64,000 nt of DNA from Ceratodon purpureus. Taxonomy: Eukaryota; Streptophyta; Bryopsida; Pseudoditrichales; Ditrichaceae. The translations under genes and the position numbers were made by a program. The stretch is taken from the NCBI GenBank assembly GCA_014871385.1, contig CM026422.1, positions 15,696,127 through 15,760,126 of the forward strand, in the 5' to 3' direction. Positions 36,775 to 49,372 of this stretch are shown here, piece by piece (positions within the stretch are counted from its first letter, which is position 1; each line of letters begins with the position of its first letter). Below the pieces are notes generated by a model. That model did not search any database. It saw nothing but the letters and a program-made list of their open reading frames with translations, and was not told the DNA's origin.

Positions 36775-38042
36775 GAAGGACTTCACATCCAAATCCGAAG
36801 CCTGATTCCCCACCCAAGGCTCAATTGGGTTGGGTGGACAATCACGTTAGACCCAAGTATGAACAACTACAGTATAAATTGGGTTGGGCCCTTAGTGTGA
36901 AAGCATGGTGGAGCAGGGCGGAGTTCCCACAATGACTCATGCACCGAAAATCTCAAGGGAGAAATAAAAATTCCATTTCTCTGGAAAAAGGAAAAAAACT
37001 GAACGGAGTTCCGGAATGTCCGTGGAAGCAGAATGAAATATCACCACGGCTGCATGCATGCTCTGTTTCGCAGACTGTGTTGGCCATCTCCGGACTCATG
37101 AATCACCAGTGTGGCTCTTTCCAAACTCAGTCCCACTTCTCACCTGCACTTTCTTCGTGGGACATTCCTGGAATGCTGGTGCAGTTAGTTTGAGGAGTTC
37201 AATTGAATCACGGTCCTGACCCTCTTTTTCAGAGGTGTCAAGGTGTCAGTTTTGGATTCTGTCGAGTTGTTGTCACGTCAGGGAACGAGGTGTGATTTGA
37301 GTCAGTGGTTGTTGCTGTGTGATGATGAGTGGAGTGTGCCGGGAGTGATGGATCATTCTTTTGCAGTGGATGGAGGAGTTGTTGAGTTTGGGAGTGAATT
37401 GCATTGAGATGTTTTAGTTGCCGGTTTAAAGTTGACATTTTTAGGTTTGAAGTTGGAGTTGAGCTGCCAAAATACTCCACTCAAGGAATTAAGGCTCCAT
37501 GGAGAATGGGAGGGTATTTCTGTTGTGAGGTGGTCGAAGCGCAAGTTCACGTGAAAACGATTTTACAGAGGATGGGAGCAGACGTTTGAGGTTACGAGGC
37601 CTTGTTGGGTTAAGGATTTGCAGTCTGTGACGAAGGGCAGGTTGATTTTTGCTGAGGAAGTGTTTTGGATGCCACACAGGCAACACGCTAAGATCGGCGT
37701 GAAGCTCTGGCCTGTGACATACCCTGCTGCTGGCCGATGGTACAGATCCAATTGACGCTCTGAATTGAAGGATGCTTAGCTGTGGAAGATATGGGGAATT
37801 TCAGTTGATTCAAGACTTCGTGCGCTCTGAGGGATGATGTTTGGTGGTTGTTCAAGTATAGGGGCTGTCTTTGGCTTTGCAGGAGAGGGTGAGGTCTGAT
37901 TATGGTACATGCAGAGTTCGGCTTACATAAGTGGTATGTGTGAAGATTAGGTTTGCAATCTTCTCAAACCACGAATTCCCGCAGTTACTGTTGTCGACTA
38001 GTGTCACCAGAAGCGGGTGTATGGTTTAATCGTTTGTTTAGA
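36775..38042. other. Intergenic DNA and 5' region of the lipase gene
   Basis: No gene was recognised. The DNA is of mixed composition with short frames on both strands, and from about 37200 it has the moderately GC-rich, GT-rich character seen in the 5' leaders of other genes here. Part of it is probably the lipase leader or an upstream untranslated exon. Confidence 0.4.
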
Positions 38043-41000
38043 ATGGGATTGCTGCGGCGCATCGTCTGGGACTCCTTGTGCTTCGTTGAAGTTATTGTTA
38101 GTGCTGTAGTCCATGGCTGCTTTGGCCTCAATTTATTTTTCTCAGCAATGTGGATAGATGCCATGTCCACTTTCACAAGTAGCTCTCAACAATCATGTGC
38201 TCGAATATCGCCTGTCATCGAAGCTGATGAAAGCGAGACAGAAAAGCAGAAAATGTCTAGTTGCAACACAAACGGGCATGGCCTTGGCAATTCTGGTCAT
38301 TATCTGGAAGGGTATGACAAGCCTCCAATTGTTCTTGTGCACGGCATATTCGGTTTTGGCGAACAGGTGAGCCCAAACATCTTTACATGGATTCTCTGTA
38401 GTTGCAGCTGGTTATTAGGATAAAAAGTTTCGATTATCGTATTCATGTGAGTATTCCATATTTCAGACAGTCTGGGGTTGAGTGTCATAGTAAGTGTCAA
38501 TCATATCGAACCTTGGAGTATGGGCTGTGTGTTAGAAAGCTTAATATGCCATTGTTGCCTAATGTTTTGTCTTTCCGAGCAGAAACTGGGCACGATATCG
38601 TATTGGGGTGGTGCTGAGAAGCGAGATGATCGAATTCTTGCACCCGACTTGGGTGCTTTAAGCAGCATTCACGACAGGTGATTTTCCACATTCTTTAATT
38701 ATCACATATCAACTCATTGTGTGCTGGTAGATTTGAGTTGCGTTTCTGAAAGCTGTAATGCTGGCAGTTTAGTATAAATGTTGAGAGGAAGTGTCTGTTC
38801 GCATGTGTTTTCAGAGTTCTCCTCTAACTTTATCCCCAGAATGCCTGTACACTAATGTATAACGCTATCTATTCGGGCAATGCTTAATTCTTTGATTTCT
38901 TTAACGGGAGAGTTATGAATTAAACAAAAGAATTGAATATCAAGTTGCTGGCTGTTCGGGGACTGTTCATGAGAAGGGATGAAGTCTTTGCATAGAAACC
39001 TAGTGATAGATCTGCTGGTTTTAGACCATGCCATGCCTTAAAAACGTGTACGCAATGGAGGTGGAAGAATATTGTAAAAGTCGAAAAATCCTCTAGAGTT
39101 GGAATCTGTATTCAAATTGTAGGATTGCAGATTCTTATGGAATTTCGATTTGAATTGGATGTTTAGGGCGTGTGAACTCTTTTATTACCTCAAAGGAGGA
39201 ACAGTGGATTATGGAGTGAAGCGTAGTCAGAAATATGGTCATTCTCGTTTTGGCCATACATATAAACAAGGTGCAGCATCTTTTTTCAACTGCTCTTATC
39301 TATTTCATTTCCTTTCTAGCACAGGTTACCTGATTACTTTTGCAAGCATGTAGACCTGATGCACTGTTCTTGTTATTTCAGGTCACTATTTAGACTGGGA
39401 CAGCAAACACCCTATTCATTTTGTAGGACACTCCACAGGCGCACAAGTCATTCGAGTCCTGCAAAACATGTTAGCTGAAAAGGTAAGTTGCAAATCGAGG
39501 CCCTCCTTTGGCAAGTGAAAAACAAGTTATCCACCATTCATACCATAGAACTTCGTTTTGTCTCCTAGGTTGTTGTGTTGACACAGAGGCTGAATATGAT
39601 AGTGTTAAGAACTGAGCTCTGGTCGTTTTGCGGTTCTGACTTGCGGTGTGAATCGAATGACTGAATTCTGAAGTTAGGTTTATAGGTATTGGAGTTAATG
39701 TACCGTAAGGAAGTCTTAGCTCATGTACATATTAGGTTACGAAGTCTTATCTGTCTGTAACTAGTCACAAGCATTTTAGAATCATTTTTTTGCTTTGAAA
39801 ACAGAATCTGAATATTTTCTGAATACATAGCATATGCGTCATATAAGTTTTTCTGCTTGCAGTGTATTGCAGAAGGTCAGAGATAAATTTGTTCTTTGTC
39901 TAGCCTTTTACAGGCTTTTTTTGGGTACGAGTCTACATCAGCAGACTGGGTATTTAGTATCACTTCTTTATCAGGTGTTCTGAATGGCACAACACGTGTC
40001 TATCATGACGGTATACGGTGGGTGTCGTCAACCATCCAAATTCTGATCTCCTTTTGCACTGAAATGATTGAACAACTCAAATTCATGCTGTAATTCCTTC
40101 CGTAGTAACGATGGATCCCTTCGCTTGCAGGCCAGAAGATGGGCGATCTATGACGAGCTTTAGTCTACTGCAGTTTATGCGAGTGTTTGTGCTTTTTTAC
40201 GAATGGCTGGATGTTCCAATATTGAAGCGGTATTATGATTTTGGATTTGATCATTACAATCTGCAATGGCATAAAGCAGGAATCATGGGCCTAGTGGATA
40301 CACTCTTGAACAAAAGTGGTCCTTTTGCACATGAAAACTGGGTACTTCCAGATTTAAGTATCCAATATGCACTTGAGTTAAACAAGCAACTTAGAACCTT
40401 TGACACGACCTTCTACTTCAGGTGTGCAAAATTAAAGCGTCACTTAACTTTTGATACTTGAGGTTTTCAGTTATATCACTGTGTTATTTATCGGGGACTA
40501 GACAGTTATACAACATTCTGTACATATGCGAATTTAGCTCTGTAAGAAATTCTGTTCATAGCCTAGTTAGTTGGCAATCCAATTATTCAAGCTGCAAAAT
40601 AACATGCAGAATTTTGTTCATTGTGTGCACGCAGTTATGCAACGAAAGGAACAACGACGTGGTTTTCGCGGTGGACACTCCCTCGAAGCATCTTGGGCAC
40701 ACACCCATTGCTCTTCATTCGCGCTCTGCAGATGTGCATGTGGCGCCATCCTCAAAGACTTCCTCCTCCTTATGAAGGTTACAGGTAAGATGTCCCAACA
40801 GACTAGGATTTACAAACTCCATTGAATTTGAACTTTCGAATTCGGAGGTCATTTAGTCATTTAAATCATATTTACATCTCTTTAGAATATAAACCCATGT
40901 ACAGCGGAGTGACTTCTATCTGTGAATTTAAAAACAGGTGGGGTTGTGGCATACATGTTGCTAGTTGTTTGGGATTGTTACTTCGTGTTGGCTGACCCTT

Positions 41001-41727
41001 ATCAGAAATGTGATGGATATGCTGGTTGAAATTACACCCTCAAAGACTTATAGTGCAGATTTTCTTTGACTTACTTCTCCTAGATATACGACTCTCTTAA
41101 TGATTTAAGTTTTATTAGGTGGCAGATGGTACTCAAGGATGTTATCAAGAGTGGGATTACAGCCTTAAAACTCTCTGTCTTCTGTAGGCTACTGCTGTAG
41201 AAAAATCTGCTAAAAGATTTTATTCATGGCATTTTGCACTGACATATACTACTCTTCTATCGTCTGAATTCAGAGATGAGGACTGGCAAGATAATGATGG
41301 CGCATTGAACACCATATCACAGTGCTATCCCCGCTTGCCCTGCGAGCATCCCAACTGCGAGTTGAGAACTGACTCAAAAGAAGGGGACCTTCAGCCTGGA
41401 ATTTGGTAAGGGCATCTTGAAACCTACTGCTTATTTATCCCAAGAAGTTCGTTTCAGTTCGAGTTCATTTAATTTCTTACAGTACTTCAGAAGTTTCTCT
41501 CGCTCGATCACAACCTTAGCTCTCCTTCTCAGTGCACATCTTGAGCCACATTCCGTCAAATAAGTGATCCTGACTTAAGCTTCTCTGACTGCAGGTATTA
41601 CACAACTCTAGTCGCAGATCATATCTACTTTATCATCAATCGCGAACGAGCTGGTATCCATTTTGATGTACTATATGACAATATTTTCCAGCAGTGTAGG
41701 AAGCAAATAAGGCCAGTTCTCGAGTGA
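38043..41727 (+). CDS. Alpha/beta-hydrolase lipase, related to bacterial family I.5 lipases
   Basis: Exons: 38043-38366, 38583-38677, 39167-39270, 39382-39482, 39914-40017, 40131-40421, 40635-40784, 41274-41405, 41595-41727. They total 477 codons plus stop with all phases consistent. The N terminus ([20 protein letters not shown]) is hydrophobic and could be a membrane anchor or signal. The catalytic part starts [14 protein letters not shown] (oxyanion region). Then come [22 protein letters not shown], a zinc-site-like segment typical of staphylococcal and Geobacillus lipases, and the nucleophile elbow [13 protein letters not shown] (Ser about 192). The segment NDGALNTIS (Asp about 398) and ADHIYFII (His about 443) fit the rest of the triad. 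The role would be lipid ester hydrolysis; the substrate and location are not visible. The start codon is the first in-frame ATG preceding the hydrophobic stretch, and an upstream exon is possible. Confidence 0.88.
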
Positions 41728-42375
41728 TGCATATTTTTCTCTTCTACAGACAACTTGTGGAGTTCAGAGCTGTGCAAGACTCAGAAATACCATCTCGTAG
41801 TTTAGTAATTTGATTGTGCTGTCTTATTGCTTGACATACAATCTGACACTCGGTACACTTAGATTTCTTAATTGAACTTGCTTCTTAAGGTTAATAAGCA
41901 GCAAGATTCAACATTCATTTCAATGTGGCTGATGACTTTTTCTGGTAACGGCCTGGGTAATAAGAATACTATCGTTTCAGTAACACATGATGAGAGTAAC
42001 AATAATTAGATGACGAACTTGTAGATATTGAGCTGCAAACTACAAAGATCCACAAGAGAACAGTGCACAGATTCTAGCACACCTCGATTAGGCAAGAGTA
42101 TGCTTTGAAGTAATTACATGTACTTGGCTCCTGGTAAATGAAATGACGATCTTGATGTGAAAAGAAATCAACATCCAAGTATTGTTTTTTTGTAGACATA
42201 TTGAGTGGGATATATGATTAAGCCATATTTTTGAGGTCCAAACTTGGATGTAGCATAAGGTTTCTCCTCTATTCTTTGTTATAACTCATATTCAAACAAA
42301 GGCAAAAGCAAAGGCCCATGTCACAAGATGACACTACTACAACAAAAAATCTACTTACTAATCCAAATCCAAAAG
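41728..42375. other. Convergent 3' region between lipase and RLP1
   Basis: The two genes are convergent. The part 42230-42375 still carries remnants of RLP C-terminal coding sequence in a shifted frame on the minus strand (reads like FVVVVSS and flanking hydrophobic residues). The rest is non-coding. Confidence 0.5.
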
Positions 42376-45300
42376 CTAATAGAAAACGGTGGAGAACCAT
42401 ATTGAACTATAAAAAATTAAAGGGAACCATAGAGCACCATAGTCGAAGATTTGAAATGCATTGTTTGTAGTATTAGTGGTGGGTTGCATGTTGTCAGCAA
42501 CACATGGCTTGTTTATGACATCTCCACACAATCCTGGATTCCCTGGTAAATAAGAAGATGAGTCAAAAGTGTTGAATTGGTTTCCAGTAGGAATGGCACC
42601 ATTCAAATTGTTGTACGAGACATTGAACGTGCCGAGAGTGAATGGTAACTTTGTTGGAAGTACTCCTGTGAGGTTGTTTTGTGACAAGTCCAAAGCTTCC
42701 AATTCCTCCATAAATTGAAATGATGGAGATATTCCTCCTTCCAATTTGTTATCAGACAAAATCAAATACTTCATCCCAATAAGATCTGTGATTCCTATTG
42801 GAATTTCTCCTTCCAATACATTTGAAGACAAATCCATATAAGTTGTTTCCAATAGAATGTACGAATATTCTTCGCCCATGTCTTCACCTCTCGGTGTTAT
42901 AAACAAAGGGGCATATGAGTTGTTTAAGGTTCCTCCTAATGGATCAGAAACATTCTTAGATTGCACTTTGAATCCATCTAAGTTACCAAAGTTTTGAGGA
43001 ATAGGTCCCGTGAGTTGATTGTGTGATAAATCCAATACTTGTAAGCTTTTCAAATCTCCCAACCATGAGGGTATTGGCCCTTCAAGTTGATTGTATGAAA
43101 TTGAAAGTACTCGTAGGCTGGATAGATGGCTTCCAGATACTTGGATAGATAATCCACCAGTAAAATTGTTCTTGCTAAAATCCATAAAAACAACTGAAGA
43201 ATTTAAGCTTGTTGAAGATAAAGGAAGTTTTCCTTCCAACTTATTGTTTGAAATAGAGAGAGCATATAGATTTGGCCACAAAGTCGTAAAGTCTTCAAAC
43301 CCAAATGGAAGAGTACCTGTAAGGCTGTTGTTGTTTAACAAAAGATACTCCAGAGATGAACAGTTTTCTAGAGATGGTGGAATTTGACCAGAAAGGTAAT
43401 TTGTCTGCAAATCAAGAACTTCTAATTTCTTCAAAGATCCAAGTTCAATAGGAATTTCACCTACACAATGCAAGAATTTGTGTTAATGCGACAATAGAAA
43501 GTGTGAAAAACAAATTCAAATTGGCAGTAAAACGATAGAAGCTGAAAGCTTAGAACAGATAATTTTGAATCTCTTTGAATCTTTTGTGAATTTGCACAAG
43601 GAATGCAAGCATAGAGACTATGACAAAACAATCATACTTCATTCATTTTAGAATCAGTCACCGAACCTTATACATCTATAGAATTGAGCCCTGACTACCC
43701 TATGTAAATGCTGGAGGTTCAAAGTTAGGATTTTGTTTGTAAGCAGACTCTCCAATCAATTTGATTAAAAAATGGAAATATCATATTTCGTATAGAGAAA
43801 AAGAAACATTTTCTCACCAGCGAGTCTATTGTTTGCAAGCCAAAGTTGCACAAGTGAAGTGATACCTCCCAACGAAGTTGGTATTGAATCTTGTAAATAA
43901 TTGTTCTCCAAAACAAGTATTTGTAAGTTCTTGAGGAATGCAAGTTGGCTTGGAATATTACCTATTAAGATAAAAATATATTTCAATCATCAAAGGTGTA
44001 GTTAGTAAGTTAAGTCACTTATTGTGAACTTTGCAATGAGTCATGGCCTTTATCCACGTTGTAATAAACAAAAAGATTAATATAACAATAATATGAAAAG
44101 ATCACCATGCATCAAGATTAATCATACTATTGAGAATTTCAAATTGTAGGATGTTGAAATATTGACATTTTTGTACCAGTGAATTCATTGTTTCCAAGCC
44201 AAAGTTGCACTAATGACGTGATACCTCCTAACCAAGTTGGTATTGGACCTTGTAAATTATTGTACTCCAAAACAAGTATTTGCAAGTTCTTGAGGAATGC
44301 AAGTTGGCTTGGAATATAGCCTATTAAGATGAAAATGTTACAATCATCAAAGGTGTAGTTAATATTATAAGACAAGTCACTTATTTTAAAATCTGCAATG
44401 ATACATGCCCTTTATCCATGTTGCAATAAACAAAAAGATTATTATAACAATAATTTGAAAAGATCACCATGCATGAAGATTAATCATAACATTGAGAAAT
44501 TCAAATTGTAAGGTATTGGAAGATTGACATTTTCTTACCAGTGAATTGATTGCTTTGAAGGTAAAGTTGCACCAATGAAGTAATGCCTCCTAACCAAGTT
44601 GGTATTGGACCTTCTAAATTATTGTAGTCTAATGCAAGAATTTGCAAGTTCTTGAGGGATGCAAGTTCATTTGGAATATTACCTATTTAAGATGACAGTT
44701 TTTCAATCATCGAAGATATGGTTAAGATGCAAATCATTAATTTGATACAAAATTGAAAATCCAAGGTCGAGGCCTTTTATTGTAAAGTCTACAACCATGC
44801 GTTCCATTTATATTGACTCTAACAAAAAGAAACCAATATAACAATACTCTGAAAAGATCACCATGCATCAAGATCAATCATAACATTGAATAATTCACAT
44901 TGTAGGTATTGAAAGATTGACATTTTCTCACCAGTAAGTTGATTGCCCTGAAGAGCTAATACCACTAATTGATGTAGATCACCAAATGATGTAGGGATGC
45001 TTCCATTCAATTGATTAAAATCAAGTAATAATGCTGTCAAATTCTTACATCTATTCAAGCTGCTTGGAATGGCCCCAATTAAATTTGAGTATGTTATTCT
45101 TAGATTCGTCAAGCTATAACAGCTATTCTCTGGAACCTCCGGAAGAAGACCTGAGAAGCTATTATAGGAAAGCCTCATAAACTCAAGCTTTGGTAATGTG
45201 TAAATATACCCAGCGGATAACTCGCCATCCAAATAATTGAAGCTCAAATCCACAGCTACCAAATTTCTGCACTTCATCAACTCAGAAGGAATGTTGCCAG

Positions 45301-45838
45301 ATAGGCTATTCCCACTCAAGTTGAGATACGACAAATGCATAAGGTTGCCAATCTTGGAATTGATGATGCCATTGAGCCTTAAATCCGTAAGCTTAATGCT
45401 TATGACGTTTCCCATCTCATCACAATCCACACCTTTCCATGCGCTGCAATAAGTGGAGTTTTCTTCATTGGTCCAATTTGCAAGTGCTCCAAATGGGTCA
45501 ATTTGTATGGACTTTTTGATGGCAAGGAGTGCATTCACCTGGATTGTTGTTGTGGTGGTGTTGATGGCAACAAGGTTTGTTCCAAGAGGGTTGGCTATGG
45601 TATGATATGTTTCTGTCCATAGTTGGTATGAGTGATCTGTTGTGCTTCTTTTGGAACTTGTTTCCCGGTTGCCTGTGCTTGTCCAAATTCCATTGGACTC
45701 AAAGTGATTATCGGAATGACGGACGAGGAAAGTACGAGGTGCCGAGAGGGCTAATACCTTTGAGAAGAAGGGAAGCAAAAGGAGTAGGAGAAAGAGGGCA
45801 GACAACGGAGTTATGAGAGGAACATTTGAAGTCGTCAT
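42376..45838 (-). CDS. LRR receptor-like protein 1 (RLP1), truncated tail
   Basis: Exons on the minus strand: 45838-44932, 44682-44539, 44320-44177, 43961-43818, 43460-42376; 807 codons plus stop. The order is a signal peptide (LFLLLLLLPFFSKVLA), a Ser/Thr-rich spacer of about 75 residues, LRRNT (LLAIKKSIQIDPFGALANW, then YCSAWKGVDCD), about 15-20 plant-type LRRs (LxxLxLxxNxLxGxIP), and a C-terminal LRR cap ending GNPGLCGDVINKPC. There is no kinase. Exons 2-4 are exactly 144 bp each, two LRRs, all bounded by phase 1 introns. Compared with RLP2, the C terminus switches after the cap to IFDYGALWFPLIF and stops, losing the GxxxG-type membrane helix and basic tail, whose remnants lie out of frame downstream. 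Such proteins are cell-surface sensors; the ligand is unknown. The shared ATG is used because an upstream in-frame ATG is followed by a stop here. Confidence 0.85.
43818..44682 (-). repeat. Intragenic tandem repeat: three exon-intron LRR modules in RLP1
   Basis: Three 144-bp exons recur at 359-362 bp spacing, and the introns between them are also similar (shared stretches such as CAATCATCAAAGGTGTAGTTA and GATCACCATGCAT). Each module encodes NIP-L--LKNLQIL-L-NNLQGPIPTWLGGITSLVQLWL-type double LRRs. This shows recent duplication of whole exon-intron units. The same array is present in RLP2 (61076-61940). Confidence 0.88.
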
Positions 45839-46444
45839 GGCGGACTTCAATCACATATTTGAAGTCTTGGCAAACTTGGATATACTCACTTCCTCGTGAA
45901 ATGAATCATACCTGCAATCAATCAATGAATTCCATATATGTGAATATCTTCAATCTTTTCCTTGTTAAGAAATCTCTTCATGAGATGAATGATTTAAATA
46001 ACAACTTGCTACTTTGAGCTCTTTGCTATTAATGTAGGCACTATTATGTTCCAAGCCGTTTGCTTATTTCCAAGTCGAATTTCAGTATCTACAAGTTTGG
46101 CAACTTATACCATAGAGACTATCTTTTCTTTTGTTTGAAATGTAGTTGCAAAGCTCCTAATAACATCATATGCATATAGAGCTAAAAAAAATTGATATTC
46201 TATTTGGAGGCTATATTGAATGAAGAATATGTTTATATATGCACAAATTTGACTAGAATCCTAGTTTCAGTCAAAGTGGTAATCAAACATACACTCATGA
46301 GGTAAAAGACATGACTACAAATGGCAATTTGTCTTAGGTGTAACATCACTCCTAAAGATGCAAGGAGAGAGCTTAAGCAACGTACCTCTCAATGTAAGCT
46401 GGAAATGAAAGACCCAACATGATTGCTTCTACTGCTCTATAAGG

Positions 46445-46455
46445 CCTTTATATAG
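46445..46455 (-). promoter_or_regulatory. RLP1 TATA box (CTATATAAAGG)
   Basis: On the minus strand this reads CTATATAAAGG, a strong plant TATA box, conserved at the equivalent place of RLP2. Transcription would start near 46415-46420. A probable 5' UTR intron is 46385-45912 (donor GTACGT, acceptor ATTGCAG), placing the ATG at 45838 in the next exon. Confidence 0.65.
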
Positions 46456-46494
46456 AAGGAAAAAGAGATTTAAGCTCCAACATGATAGCTACTT

Positions 46495-46735
46495 TAGCAT
46501 TGGTCGTGGCTCATCTTCCGCGCCGTCATTCATGAAACAATCCACCTTTGTTGACCACTTTTAGCATCAAACGTGGCCCATTTGATCCACCATAATTGAC
46601 AAAACACTCCAACTTGTAACCACTCTAGCATCAAACGTGGCCCATTTGCACATGATCATAATTCATGGAACAATGCAACGTGATAAGCCACCCTAGCATG
46701 GAACATGGGTCGTGATTCATGGCTACTAGACTTGG
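46495..46735. repeat. Tandem degenerate ~60-75 bp repeats upstream of RLP1
   Basis: Three to four imperfect units share TAGCATCAAACGTGGCCCAT, then a CATAATT(C)ATGGAACAAT-like block and CAACTTG. They lie directly upstream of the TATA box of RLP1, and the equivalent region 63755-64000 upstream of RLP2 has the same array. Confidence 0.65.
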
Positions 46736-46739
46736 AGGG

Positions 46740-49372
46740 TGTGATGGTGGACCCTCCAAATTCTTACCAGTTTTCAACGCAAACATCAAACTGGTAACTG
46801 TTTAGAGACAAGTTGGAGCTCATGAGGAGGATCAGAAGCCGAGTCTCAGAGAGAGAGAGAGCTGGAGATCTAGATCACAATAGTAATGGAGTCGTCCATT
46901 CTGGAGATCATGATCTGCACTGCCCATTTCTAGTTTCTCACACACTACAGGATGATGATTCTGATCACCAACACCTGGGAGCTTCGCGCGCGTGTCGATC
47001 GGCTTCGACATGAGCTCCATTTAAACACGATTCTTCGCTGGATCAAGCTCAAGACTCTTGGATCGATCACCTGGAATATATTTTAGCGATCATTTTGGGG
47101 CTCAACCTTGCAGATTTCAGTTTTGAATGTAGCGAGTGAAACGTAGATCCTCACGAAGTGCACTTGGCTGTGGAGATGATCACCCCTTGTTCAAGGCAAT
47201 TCTCTTGGTTCCGTGTGTTGTTGGAGTTATCAGCAGCTCCATGAGCTGTGTGTTGGATGGGCTGTGGTGTTAGACGTCGTGTGTTGCCTGGTGTAGTGAA
47301 AGCTTCCGGTTCGGTGGAACAGTTGTAGATTTACTGCATCTGCTTAGCAGTGTGTTAGTGATAAAGAGCCCCGAACTAACTACTTGAATCTGTATTGATT
47401 CATTTTATTTTGGCACAAAGTAAGCATTCTGTTAGTACAAAAATATATTAATGGACAATCTTTGGAGTAATTTTGTTTGCAACTGGGGAGGCTGCGTTCA
47501 GCCCATTTCGCTCTACCAAGGAATTCGGACTGCCATCCGAAGCTCCTTACCTCGAATGAGATTGCTGGGATCTGTAAAATGAACAAATTCTGTGCATGTT
47601 CAGCATTGATTTAGATTAGTATCTCATTTGCCCCATGTTGAATTCACTACCAAACATCTTGGGTCATTGCACCGAATACCACCTGTCTCTACCGTTAATG
47701 AACGTTTCAGTGGCTGAAACCCAAAACATCGAAGGACAACATCGGTTTCGTGCAGTATGATGGATTGGGTATTCAGTACAGTAACACATACAAGTACGGT
47801 ATCAATCGTCTTCTTCTTCTTACGCCGTCCATGACAAACCCATCTTCCTCCCACCTGACTTGCGAACAATAACACAGTACAGCCCATCTCACCTGACAAG
47901 CGCATGCGGCAATATTCATTCATTCATTACCATCGCACTGCATGCCAGATCTGCATTCAACTCAGTGCTAGCTCAAGTTGAGCATCACAACGTCCCCGTA
48001 CTGGCCAATGTTGTCCCAGAGGTGAAGATGATGTTGTCGCAACGTACTGGCAATGACGTTGGAGAGTGTACTTCCATGAGCGAAAGATTGGTTCGGAGGA
48101 TAATGCAAGGTTTGATGATGATGTGCGTTCGTTTGGTGCATTGGGTTCTGATTTCATAGCTTGATTGTCTTGGTTTTCCGCAGTTCGGAACAGTGAGTCC
48201 TATTCTGGGTTTGTGTTTGTGTGGAGTATTAGGTTTAGAGGGCATGGAGCTAGCTGCATGTTTGCATTGTTTAGGTTATGATCATCGACACGGTTGAATT
48301 ATTGGTGTTGAAGCCTTGGTGGCATTTGGGGAAGTAGCGATGGTGGAAAGTCATTTTGAGCATGGTGTTAACAATGAGTACAGAGCTTGTTTCGAATTTC
48401 TTTGGAGGTAGTCCGTCGTGGTTCTTGTGTTTCGTGTTTAGGAGTGAAATTGCAGTAGCTTTATCGTTTTCTATGGATCCACTTTGTCCGATTGCTTCAC
48501 GTCAGGTCATCGAACCAGTTTTGGGCGAGTTTCGAAACTCAAGAACCAGTTTTGGGCGATTTCATGGACGAAACTCAAGAACCTGCTGAAATGTTTGCCA
48601 GGCAATGGAAGGTAAGTTGCTTCTCACGGGGCAGGCTCTTCACGAGATTAGGTCTTTCAGAACTCTCGGCTGGAAAAATCTCCTTGTGGAGCTCACCTCC
48701 TTACAACCAATCACTTTGCTGAAGTTTTCAGTATGTGTTTAACTTCTCATACTGTTTTGGGCAGGTAAGTGAACTTCACCCTAAAATTACAGAGAAAGGA
48801 TCTCTAGAAACTAAAATTATCAGTTAGTGAAGTCTTGACCTATTTATTCAGCACTTAATCATATAGGTTTTCTCAATTTTTCTGCAGTTGATGGTCGATC
48901 CATCGAAGTAAAAGTGATCATGGAGCACGGAATAGGACTCGTTTGACCTATTTGTATTTCAAAAAAAACGAGTTGGAGGTTGATTCCAAAACAATGAATG
49001 ACCCGTCTATCATAGTAACCGGTCAAATTTTTTGTTCGAAAGCAGGGCTCTCTCGATTTGCACTGATATACTGATTTGCAGAAAAGGCTGTAGATCATCA
49101 AGGTTACGAAATCTAAATCTGTATCTGTGACCTCGTCTTTGTGCAGCTTTCTGATTTAAATTTCTGGTACTATCAACTAATATACTGAAGCTCCAAACTT
49201 AATTTTCGTCGAAGAGAGACCAGAAGTGATCACAGAATATATGTATCCCAGAACGTGGATCATCCCAATATTTCCCAAGGCGATCAGTTCTGGAAGTCGA
49301 CTTTCATGCATTTCCTCAGTTCACTAGTTTGAAAAGTACTGAGGCCATACGCTCGTTTCTTGTTTTCATGCA
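46740..49372. other. Divergent intergenic region between RLP1 and the OSCA-like gene
   Basis: After the RLP1 promoter repeats the sequence shows an AG run (46848-46861) and moderately GC-rich DNA that may hold upstream untranslated exons of the OSCA-like gene. A candidate untranslated exon ends near 48611 (GGAAG then GTAAGT). A small internal duplication (AACCAGTTTTGGGCGA and AACTCAAGAACC, each twice) lies at 48508-48583. No protein-coding gene was recognised. Confidence 0.45.

Noticed and set aside
43091-43387. 98-codon plus-strand frame (repeated at 60344-60640)
   Set aside because: Antisense shadow of the LRR exon; its conservation follows from the duplication.
46813-47020. Short open frames on both strands between RLP1 and the OSCA-like gene
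   Set aside because: Mutually overlapping, short, and without domain similarity or splice continuity.
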